Under the pieces are notes generated by a model. That model was not told where the DNA came from, did no database searches, and saw nothing but the letters and a program-made list of their open reading frames with translations. The translations under genes were made by a program, and so were the position numbers. A stretch of DNA of 28,529 bases from Lactifluus volemus (Eukaryota > Basidiomycota > Agaricomycetes > Russulales > Russulaceae), in NCBI GenBank assembly GCA_022376515.1, contig WTXI01000410.1, positions 1-28,529 on the forward strand, given 5' to 3'. Below are positions 20,285 through 28,529 of the stretch, in pieces. Each line of letters starts with the position of its first letter. Position 1 is the stretch's first letter.

Positions 20285-21075
20285 TTACCGGCCCATTTTT
20301 CTTTCATTCACTGGTCTTGCGTGGCGTACAGTCTTGAGCCCCCATGAAGCTAGTACTTCCGCACGCAGCTTGATGCTCTTCTGCATCGTCTCGTGCCACA
20401 TCTATGGTTCCCAGTCGTGCTACTTGTTTTTCTCTATCTTGTCCTCTGTTCGTCTCTGACCGTGTACCCGCCGTGCCTTTTGCCGCGTACAGACTTTATC
20501 TTTCCTCCATTTTATGAGAGTGCATGCGTCATTCCTGTCTTGCTCATTATACCTTGTTCTCCCGTTCTGCCTCTACGTTTGGGTCCTATACCCCCATCGG
20601 CAGTCTCCCGTACCTACATACCCCGTTGGACTACGTTGTGTCCATACTGTATACCTGTCTGGTTGGACCCGATCGTGCATGGTAGCTATGTTTTGAAATA
20701 CACTTTGTTTTGCATAAGCCCTTGAGAAGTATGTTCTAATGATTTCTCACGCTTTCCTGTCCTTAGGTTATATGCAAAATGAACAAGGTAATAATTGCCT
20801 ATTGGACTATCACACTCCAAAGGAACGTACAAAATCCAGTATAAGTTAAGCCCCCCACTGAGTTTGATTGCAGCTAACTTGAAAGGAGGCAGAGTGGGAA
20901 TGCCCGATCCGGTTAATCCAATCACATCAATTTCATCTTATCTTGTCTACGCTGGCGCACGAAACTCCAGATCTCGGAGATCTGGCCAACTGGCGTTTGA
21001 TAACCTAGTGCTATACACAACTTGATACACAAGTTTAGATACCTTATCGCCGGACTTCATCTGATGTGCAAATGC
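20285..21075 (+). other. 3' region of duplicated block 1, no gene
   Basis: T- and C-rich sequence downstream of the secreted-protein gene, repeated at 23452-24226. A hydrophobic open frame (20393-20725) is not conserved in frame in the other copy, so it is taken as 3' UTR and spacer. Confidence 0.5.
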
Positions 21076-22094
21076 TTAGGATACTGTAGCGTCAGAAAAA
21101 TGTTGCCCTGCCGGTAGTGCCAGTGACGGTAGGACAACTCTGATCTGCTTTCGTTATGTTCGGCGACATCGTCGGGCTTGTCGACGACGGTCTCTTGCGC
21201 TCTCCGCTGCGGCTCGACGATTGGTCGGCGGGGCGCCGGCCCGAGCGCGGCTAGCGGGCCGCGGTGCGATCTGGATTTCGCGTAGCCCCGAGACTGGCCC
21301 TCGCGTACCGTACTGTAGCCCACCCACATAAACACTAGATTTTAGCTAGTTCACCTTACCTTCCTTCTCACCTGATCCAATCCTGTACCCCGGGGACCGC
21401 GTCTTTGTCATAGCCACATGTTGCGGGATAAAATGCAGATTTTTAAATAGATTTTTTTTTGGCGTCTGCACTACCAAGGGATGATGGTGGTTCCCACGGC
21501 GGTTCATGTCACTTTCATATCAGTCATCAGACAGTACCTAGTATTGAGGAGTGACATACCCTGTAAAACCGACGTCATGCCAATGAATACGTTGCAGCCT
21601 GGGCGACTCTAACCGTCCTGCATCTACAACATGTTTTCCTCCAACTGGATGGTCAAGTCAACGTACATTTTCAACTCCGTACCATCGTGCTCCACGCTTG
21701 CTTCTCCGGCAGTGAAATGAGTCTCTCGCCCACTTGTTAGACAGCCCTCTCTCACCAGCCCATCCGCCAAAGGGTCGGAGTTGGAGTTGTAACCTCAAAT
21801 TTGTTTCATGTGGCTCGATGTACCAAAAATGATGGAGACCGACCGCCGGGACGTTTTTTTCCCCAGATAAATCGACTGGGATTCGACAAAGTACGGATCC
21901 GGTGAAGGCATCAACAAGGATCAAAGAAAAGAGGCGGGGGGATGACGGACACGAGGAAGACTATAAAACCGAGACCAGCTGTTGATGAGTTAATCATACC
22001 CCTTATTTGGTTGACGACTCAAAGTTCCAGTGCGAGATAGGTCGGGAGTACCGCTCGTGGTCTGGCACATGGATAACGAAAATGTACATCACCT
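21076..22094. other. Spacer between duplicated blocks, with GC-rich islet
   Basis: 21150-21320 is strongly GC-rich and ends in CGTACCGTACTGTAG, a 15-mer also found at 17106-17120. A TATAAAA stretch at 21963-21969 could be a promoter, but no gene follows it before block 2. The minus-strand frame 21924-21658 (88 codons) has no motif I recognise. The islet may be a small transposon inserted between the copies. Confidence 0.4.
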
Positions 22095-22491
22095 CTCGTG
22101 GTTTCATCCCCACAGTACTGCAGCGATCGGTTGCTCTCGGGCTCCGTCCCCCGTCCCTCCCTTCCAGCATTTCCTCCAAGGCACACCTGAAATCGGAGCG
22201 TATCACTGGCAGCCCTTACTCGTAGATGCTGTTCTTTACGTGTTACACTCGATGTTGGGGCTCATGGTCTGTCGCTTCGAGTCTCAGATTATGCCGGAGT
22301 CCGGACTAAGAGAACTTTCAGAATCGAGTGGCCCGTGCAGTCGCGGCCAGTAAGGAAATCCATTCATGATATCTGCTACCGATCGGATGATTCGTTTCAA
22401 TTTTATTACAGAAAGGGATCGCGCGTCAACGACTCGGACGCTGTGCTGCAACCAAAATTTCAGCGAATCAATAATCAATGCCGGTGGTAAG

Positions 22492-22499
22492 TATAAAAA
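22492..22499 (+). promoter_or_regulatory. TATA box of the decayed secreted-protein copy
   Basis: TATAAAAA followed by GCCTTCAATCGACC, the counterpart of 19340-19347, 61 bp upstream of the ATG at 22560. Confidence 0.55.
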
Positions 22500-22559
22500 G
22501 CCTTCAATCGACCTTCACTAGCTTTCGCCGCTCAGCACTCAGCACTAAGGGTATCAGAA

Positions 22560-23451
22560 ATGCATATCCAACTGTGTGGCTTGCATTCTTGCTTCTTCTT
22601 TCTAGCTTGCATTTGCTAAGCCGGTTCGCGGGGATGTCATCTTGAAGTCCCGTAAGGAAACTCAAGATTTTCCGAATTGTAACCCGGCGGAAGATTGGAG
22701 TTGGGTACGACCGAGAGTTTTTCTTGTCTAGACCTTTTGGAAGTACTCATTACATCGTCCAGTTAGATAACTCCGCCAACAAAATCCGTGTCAGGTCGCG
22801 GGGTATGTGGCGGCAGAGTGCCTTGACTTGCATGGCGGTAGTATGTCATTCCCCGTGCTTACCACCCTCGCTTCCTCACCTCTTGTAGCACCATATGTTA
22901 CTCCGCTTGACTCGAACCATGCATACTCTGGCCCAGGTCTTTGGGAGGCCGAAGACTCAGACCTGTGCAAGTGCAACACTGTCATATATTCGCTCTCTCT
23001 GCATGTGCCCGATGTCAGGGAGCCCAAACCCTAACGTTTGTCTCGTTGAATCCCTCCAGCGTTTCGCTCTTACCGACCTGTTATTAGTTGGCATGGTTGG
23101 TCTAGCCACTGCACAGAGCTTATGGGACCTCAATGTAAGTCAATTGTTAGGCAAAGCTTTTATTACTTTGACCTGACAGAGAATTTTAGTTTGCCGCCTC
23201 ACCCCTTTCCAACGATACATGTATTCCTTTTTGGGCTATGCTCGACGTTACAGTCAGTTTATTCATTTCAGTTTCAGGCACGTATTGATTGATTATCCCA
23301 GTTCCTTGGCCACTGGGATGAGGGGGAATCCAAGATTGCCGGCAGTATGAACTTTCTCCTCTTGTATTCCTCCATTGTCTGACTCATACACGACACCCTA
23401 GTGCATCCTGAAGTGTGTGGTGGTGGTGCATCCAACTGAAAGTGCCACTGA
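22560..23451 (+). pseudogene. Decayed copy of the secreted-protein gene
   Basis: Aligns along its length with 19404-20284. One base is missing just after the ATG (ATG-CATATCC against ATGTCATATCC), which shifts the signal peptide and brings a TAA after about 21 codons. Another base is lost in the core motif, where TCGCTCTCTCTGCATGTG stands against TCGCTTTTATCTGCATGTG; without that loss the cysteine motif reads SACARCQ. The C-terminal Cys residues are partly replaced (TGT to CAT in ATCCTGAAGTGTGTG). Introns and the TATA box persist, so transcription is possible but the full protein is not. Confidence 0.75.
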
Positions 23452-24226
23452 TCACCGCCCCCGGAAGCACCCACTGCATCGACTCGTGCCACATCTACGG
23501 TTCCCAGTTCTACACTTTTTCTCTATCTCGTCTTCTCTTTCGTCTTTGACCGTGTACCTGCCGGGCTTTTTTGCCATGTTCAGACCTCCTTTCCACCATT
23601 TCGTTAATGTGCGACACGACGCATCCCGCGTATCACTGAAAGTGCACGCGTTATTCCTGTCTTACTTTGCCATACCCTGTTCTCCCTTTATGCCTTTACG
23701 TTTGATTTGTAGGGCCTTATACCTTTTGTTAATTCTGACCTGGGCCACTAATACCCCCACCTGCAATCTCCGTATCTATATACCCCCCTGTTGGGCTACA
23801 TTTGTGTCCATACTGTACGCCTGTCTGGTTGGTCCAGATCGTACATGATAGCTATGTTTTGAAATATACTTTGGTCCCATAAGCCCTTGAAGAGTATGTC
23901 CAATGACTTCTCGGGCTTTCCTGTCTATATGCAAATTGAACAAGGCGTGTGTAATAAAAATTTGCCTATTGGGCTATCGCACTACATAAGAACCTATAAA
24001 ATGCCATGCAGTCAAAGTTAAGTCCCCCACTAAATTTGATTGTAGCTAGCTTGGGAGGGGGCAACAAAGTACGGTTGGTCCACATCGATCTCATCTCGTC
24101 TCGTCTCCACCGGCGCACGATCTCGGAGAAATCTGGCCAACTGGACGAGGCTATTGATAGCATAGCGCCACACACACAAGTTTAATGGATACCTTATCGC
24201 CGGACTTGATCTGATGTACAAATCCT

Positions 24227-24680
24227 CATGGTTTCTTCAACTGGGGGTGCTGGGGTAAAGACAAGGTAAAGAAGCGCCCCAAATTTCCTCCATGTAGACA
24301 GCGAGAAATCAGTTTCTTTCGTACTAGAATTAACCCAGCAACAATGGGAATCACAAATGGTTTTTGTATGGCTGAGCTACCTACTCATGCGGTGGCTTCG
24401 TTTAAATGACGTAAGCTTTGATTTGAGAGTCCGACATGCCACTCTCCGTGGGCGTGGGGTTGGGGATATGGGGGATACGATAGCAGTGCCGAAAGTAAGC
24501 TTATGTGACGCTATAAATGCCGAAACTCAAGTCTAATGTTAATTGAGACTTTGGTTGTTGAGACATTTTGACAGCACGAATGGTGGCGGGAGCGATGCGA
24601 TCAGGATTACGAAAGTACAGTAAGTTATTCCTAATAAATTACAGTACTTAGCGGCGTTTGTCGGTTGCTCGCTTTCCAAC
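24227..24680. other. Spacer upstream of the MBOAT gene
   Basis: Contains the second tRNA-like SINE remnant (24320-24385) and TTTGATTTGAGAGTCCGAC near 24420, shared with about 16430. The MBOAT promoter would be at the right end; no clear TATA box was seen. Confidence 0.45.
24320..24385 (-). mobile_element. tRNA-like SINE remnant, copy B
   Basis: Minus strand: A box-like TAGCTCAGCCAT (24379-24368) and B box-like GGGTTAATTCT (24336-24326). GTTGCTGG before the B box matches copy A. The D stem is lost, so it is more decayed than copy A. Confidence 0.4.
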
Positions 24681-25953
24681 ATGTTCAATCTCACCAACCC
24701 CCCCGATCCCACCCTTCGCCAGCCGTTTACAACTGCCGCCTTCCTCCCCCTCTTTTCGTCCTATTATGCTTTAGCCATCCTTGCCGTTCTCCCACATACA
24801 TTCATCATCAGGCTTTTTTTCATACCCTATATTTTATCCGAAGCTTGGTACTGCGGTGTAAGACTGAACTATTCGGCTGGTTTAGCCCGGTCGTTGGGAT
24901 ATGAGAGTGCGGACAGACTCAACCATTGGAACCTTGCCTATGTGGTGCGACAGTTCTCGATCGTCTTGAGCTATTTACTGACAATCTACTCTCCAACAGA
25001 TCGGTGTCATCACTATAGCGCTGAGGTCACTTGAATGGGCACTCATCCGGAAACCTCTACAGAGGTACCAACCATTTTCAACCGGTCCAAATACCCTTGT
25101 CAAGCGACCCTTGTCCATCCCCAACGTTCTCCTCGACGCATCCGATCTCGTGTTCAACCAGCGTGGAATCGGATGGTCATGGTCCATCAGGCCGTCCCCC
25201 GTGCGAAAGAACCGTCCCCATCCCTCGCCACAGTCCTAGTCAAGTTACTCTTCAAACTCGTGCTCTTCGACACCGCCCACTCTCATGCAATCCATCCGTC
25301 CCTCGTTGAATGATCCCAAAGGCGACACCCTCTTCGACCCCACCATGGCCCGATCCCGCGCTATGCTCTGGCAGCCTTCCTCGGCACCTGCGCTGCCGTG
25401 GTGATATACACGACCGTGGACGGGCTCTACCACTTTGCCACTCTCATTGGTCGCCTCCTTCTCCGACAACCCGAGTGGGCCTGGCCACCGCTCTCCGACC
25501 GCCCCTGGACGTCCACCTCGATCATCGAATTCTGGAGCTTCCGCTGGCACCAGTTCTTCCGCCACATGTTTCGTCGTATACGGCGCCCGTCCCGGTGGCG
25601 CATTGTTAGGAAAACCCGGCGCGTGTATAGGCGCGTTTGCCGTGTCCGCGGCTTTGCACGACTTGGGTTTGTGGGGACTCGGGCGTGGGATCGAAGTTCG
25701 CACCACCGGCACCTTCTTTCTCCTCATGGGTGTCGGCATCGTTTTCGAGTTTGCGTTTAAGCGGTTGACCGGACGGCGCGTGGGCGGGTTCTGGGGATGG
25801 GTTTGGACGATGTTGTGGACGATGTGTTGGGGTACCCTGATGATCGATGGTTGGGCGCGACGAGGGGTCGTCGCGAGCGATTTCTTCCCTGAACGACGCC
25901 GACCCGGAAAATGGCTCGTCGACACCGTCGTCGGCCTTTCAAGCACGTGGTGA
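24681..25953 (+). pseudogene. Wax-synthase-like MBOAT acyltransferase, frame broken
   Basis: Related to fungal membrane-bound O-acyltransferases of the plant wax synthase type; fungal homologues often acylate secondary metabolites, but the substrate here is unknown. Exon 1 24681-24944 and exon 2 from 25000 are joined by a 55-bp GT-AG intron. Conserved segments: SAGLARSLGYESADRLNHWN, LRSLEWALIRKPLQRYQP, RGIGWSWS, GDTLFDPTM, STSIIEFWSFRWHQFFRHMF, AFAVSAALHDLGLWGLGRG (with the expected catalytic His) and VWTMLWTMCWGTLMIDGWAR. Several hydrophobic segments fit membrane helices. The reading frame must change near 25190, 25311, 25345 and 25567, with conserved family residues on each side. No internal stop arises by substitution. 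Length matches an intact family member (about 400 residues), so the lesions are all small indels. Confidence 0.82.
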
Positions 25954-27230
25954 TAAATATCGACAATTGAATGTGGACCTCATAGTTTTTTTAATTTTTT
26001 TGGTTAGACACAGCTTGTGCTTTATTTACCCGTCCCGTTCCATACCTCCAGGTCTGAATGATACATGGTGTTTGTGGCTCATCTGTTGCACAACTGAAAC
26101 AACCATAACGTCAACTTGTGATATCGTCAAAATGCCATTGGTGGATGTCATGCTCTTCTATAGCTGCTTCGAATGGTCAGGGATCATGATACATTTGTAT
26201 ATTGTTACGTGCTCATCTGAAACGTGAGTCGTATTCAACTTAGATGTTGTCGCTAGGAGTAGCATTGCTCTCCCTCGAGTCTCGACGTCCACCGTTGGAG
26301 CTTACCCTCGGCTTTTCTCAGTTTTCGTGCCAAGGAACAGCCAATCTCGATGAGGATCTAGAAATACCCCGATGACCTTTCGGCCAGGCCTTCTCGCGGT
26401 TTCAAGCCGTGTGCGGCAGGACTTAACCCCCACGTATGTCCGAGTAGGGCTTCTCGCTCACTTTCCCTTTGAAGTGATGGACAAGTATCGAAGAACTTCA
26501 TTTTTAGACATTGGGGTTGTAGGTTTGGGCAGCGGCGTGGCGCAGCGTGGGTGGGTCTGTAAGAAACTTCCAATTTCAATCTGCTCCGAGTCGAGAGCGC
26601 GCATTTCTGGAAGAAGGGAACGTAGCTTTTGTCAATATGGCCTCGCTTCTTATAAGGCCGCCGCTAGATATCCACCTTCCTGTTGACATAACGCTGAGAA
26701 AAAGAAAGAGGAATCCGAGGGATTCCGAGCACAGAGGTTGCTTATCAAGGACAGCTACGATGTCTGCGCGAAGATTCTTTCTCTCTCCGCGGTCTGTGGG
26801 CTCCGACGCGTCTAGCCCTGGAAGTGCAGAAGACGCCTTAAAACGATCACTGACGAAATACTGTAGTTACCACTGGCACTCCCGAGCACCACGAGACATG
26901 CAACTTCCTTCACCAGGGGCACCGACTCGACAAGCGACCAAGTCAAAACTCCCACTGGTGCGCTAGCCGTAACCCTCGGATTCGTCAAGGCATCCTCCTG
27001 AAGGGTCATCGTAGCATTTTTCGCTAGAGCATAGTTTTAAGACATGGCTCGCTTGCATTGTCATTCTCTACTTGAAAGGAGAAAGGAGAACCGGATGTAC
27101 GAGGATTCATCTGTTTCAGGACCATAGGCAGTCTTTCAGTGGAGGGCATCTCCATCGTATACGAGACCATTTAATTGGCTGTCACAATTCATATCTCATT
27201 TCTTTTTTCTGCGCCATGTTTATAGTGAGG
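25954..27230. other. About 1.3 kb without a recognised gene
   Basis: It follows the MBOAT stop and should include its 3' UTR. Open frames, the longest at 26547-26966 on the plus strand (139 codons), lack motifs, have no paired splice sites and look like chance frames. Confidence 0.4.
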
Positions 27231-27479
27231 CTACTCATTTAGACTTGGCTTCGACCTCACAAGGATCCCCCGGATCCGCACAGCTTCAGTCATATCCAGG
27301 CCCTTTCCAGTGATGTGCACTGCAGCAAACTGGCCTACCCGCGCAAAAAAATATGGACTGCCATTGCGCTTCCAGGTGTCAAATGTCGGAGTTGACGTGA
27401 CCGTTGTTTGTTGTTTGTTCCCAACGATGAAGCTGAACATGCGGCAGAAGCGCCAGTGCCACTGCAGTGCTTGTCTCAA
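27231..27479 (-). CDS. Hypothetical ORF, possible terminal exon
   Basis: An 82-codon frame ends ...FDTWKRNGSPYFFARVGQ, FAAVHITGKGLDMTEAVRIR, GILVRSKPSLNE then stop. The even amino-acid mix suggests real coding sequence, perhaps the last exon or a relic of a minus-strand gene, but I do not recognise the family. It lies just upstream of NLR3 on the opposite strand, in the likely NLR3 promoter region. Confidence 0.25.
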   Translation of the reverse strand: MRQALQWHWRFCRMFSFIVGNKQQTTVTSTPTFDTWKRNGSPYFFARVGQFAAVHITGKGLDMTEAVRIRGILVRSKPSLNE

Positions 27480-27523
27480 CTTCCCACTTCAGTCTACGAT
27501 GGCTCTTCCACAACCGAATTCGT

Positions 27524-28529
27524 ATGTCAACGTCTTTCACACCTGACGCCGATGTTCCCATTAACCATTACTATAGCCCAGATTATCCAAAGTCCGGAGT
27601 CGGGTACGTCAGTCACTTCATCTTCATTTTCGATACTAGTATTTACTCAGATGATTGACTTTGATTAGCGCGATCAACGCTCAGGAAAGCGGAATGCAAT
27701 CGATCATACTCCAGCTTGAGGTCACTGGTCCGTATCCTGGTAATTCTACTCTAATCAGTAATAAATATCTCCCTCTTGTCAGTCCTCAGGGCGCACAATC
27801 TTCCTCATCTTAAAGTTCTCCCGGGTAAAGAGAGGCAATTTTATGTCACAGTGACCAACGGGAAGAATAGATGGCAGACACGATCGAGGCAGAGCGTGGC
27901 GCAGCACGTAGAGTGGAACGAAAAAGTTGATGCATTGTGAGAGCTGTCATACTTTCACTCCTGGGTCCAACTGAGTCTTCTCCAGTACTTTACAGCCACT
28001 CTCCGGTATTACAATATCTCTTTATGCGAAGAGGACCATGCGGACAGACATCCTTATCGGAAGGCAGGAGATCACTTGTGAAGCCCGACGTGGTTCGTCT
28101 GTGTCTTCGAATTCTTACTTGTGCGCTTGCTGAGTGTCCTACATGTAGAGCTTGAGGTTATTTTTAGCAGTGCGATGGACATGGCAGACACTTGAGAGAG
28201 CCGGTCACACTCCTCTTGACTATCACGCGTCGACGGACTCTCTAAATGCGGCAGCTACTACCCCAAATCCCACAACGACAGCACTGGACAATCCGGGTGC
28301 TGAAGAAGGTGATACACGTCCTGGTGGCCTTCCCACAGGGGACAATACTCCTGTGGGACCAGTACCAGATGGCCACACGGAGATCTCACGTACTGTCGAT
28401 TGTGCCGAGGAAGCTATGAAAGCTATGGATACGTTGATCGCATGGAAGGGTGCGATTGGTGTTATCAAGCAAGTACTCGACGCTATCGGTCCAATCGCAT
28501 GTATGTCTCACATCGATTTTGCTCATCCT
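27524..28529 (+). CDS. NLR3: 5' part of a third C2-type NLR, runs off the right edge
   Basis: Inferred exons: 27524-27603, 27669-27727, 27783-27936, 27986-28092, 28149 to about 28500. The C2 domain reads [68 protein letters not shown]. Intron positions within C2 equal those of NLR1 and NLR2, but NLR3 has one more intron ahead of C2. A Pro/Thr-rich linker and helical segment (AEEAMKAMDTLIAWKGAIGV, KQVLDAIGPIA) match the equivalent NLR1 and NLR2 segment. NACHT and repeats must lie beyond the window. Two frame switches are needed in the linker exon, near 28172 and 28230. Start 27524 (MSTSFTPDAD) is chosen because it splices in frame; ATG 27694 is an alternative. It is more diverged than NLR1 and NLR2 are from each other. 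Confidence 0.72.

Larger units (their letters stand above)
18955..21075 (+). repeat. Duplicated block, copy 1 (about 2.1 kb)
   Basis: This block is in direct repeat with 22095-24226, at an offset of about 3.15 kb. Similarity starts near the CTCATCCCC / TTCATCCCC stretch, runs through the promoter, the secreted-protein gene and a T-rich 3' region, and ends near GCCGGACTTCATCTGATGTG (about 21050). The copies differ by many substitutions and indels, so the duplication is not recent. Copy 1 holds the intact gene. Confidence 0.85.
22095..24226 (+). repeat. Duplicated block, copy 2 (about 2.1 kb)
   Basis: Direct repeat of 18955-21075. It keeps the TATA region, the exon and intron order, the GTAAGTCAATTGTTA intron start and the T-rich downstream part, ending near GCCGGACTTGATCTGATGTA (about 24204). 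Its gene copy is broken. Confidence 0.85.

Noticed and set aside
20393..20725. Hydrophobic 110-codon plus-strand frame after the secreted-protein gene
   Set aside because: Not conserved in frame in block 2; pyrimidine-rich 3' sequence gives spurious hydrophobic translations.
19138..22478. Similar minus-strand frames in both duplicated blocks (DSLK-x-W, LSV-x-KLKR, RSVA)
   Set aside because: Similarity follows from the DNA duplication; neither frame starts with ATG, lengths differ by indels, and they lie in the promoter region of the plus-strand gene.
25245..25946. Minus-strand 233-codon frame opposite the MBOAT gene
   Set aside because: Arg/Pro-rich antisense of GC-rich coding sequence; sense strand carries clear MBOAT blocks.

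Overview
The window looks like nuclear DNA of a filamentous basidiomycete, most likely an Agaricomycete. Coding sequence is split by many GT-AG introns of about 50-60 bp, and the gene families are typical of that class: large NACHT-WD40 NOD-like receptors (NLRs), an Atg18-type PROPPIN, a fungal wax-synthase-like MBOAT acyltransferase and a cysteine-containing secreted protein family. I cannot name the species.

Left half (1-14 kb, minus strand): two tandem paralogous NLR genes. NLR1 runs from 5610 off the left edge and NLR2 from 13176 to about 6873. Both encode, in order, an N-terminal C2 domain, a Pro/Thr-rich linker with a helical region, a NACHT NTPase and a long array of 43-residue WD40 repeats (20 in NLR2, at least 17 visible in NLR1). 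Exon positions and phases match between the copies. Upstream of NLR2 is an intact six-exon ATG18/PROPPIN gene (15379-13829). A decayed copy of only its 3' end lies at 6054-6430, upstream of NLR1. A tandem duplication of about 7.7 kb therefore carried one NLR plus the tail of ATG18.

Right half: repeat-rich and gene-poor (15.4-19 kb), with tRNA-like SINE remnants and short dispersed repeats. It is followed by a second tandem duplication of about 2.1 kb (18955-21075 and 22095-24226). The first copy carries an apparently intact seven-exon secreted-protein gene (19404-20284) and the second a frameshifted copy (22560-23451). An MBOAT gene (24681-25953) is broken by about four frame switches. At the right edge a third NLR (NLR3, from 27524) starts on the plus strand with the same C2 exon pattern and leaves the window.

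Theme: an accessory NLR region beside an autophagy gene, shaped by segmental duplication. NLR1, NLR2, NLR3, the MBOAT gene and the second secreted-protein copy all carry single-base frame disruptions, whereas ATG18 and the first secreted-protein copy read through without any. That favours real decay or relaxed constraint over general sequencing error, but homopolymer errors in the assembly cannot be excluded from sequence alone.
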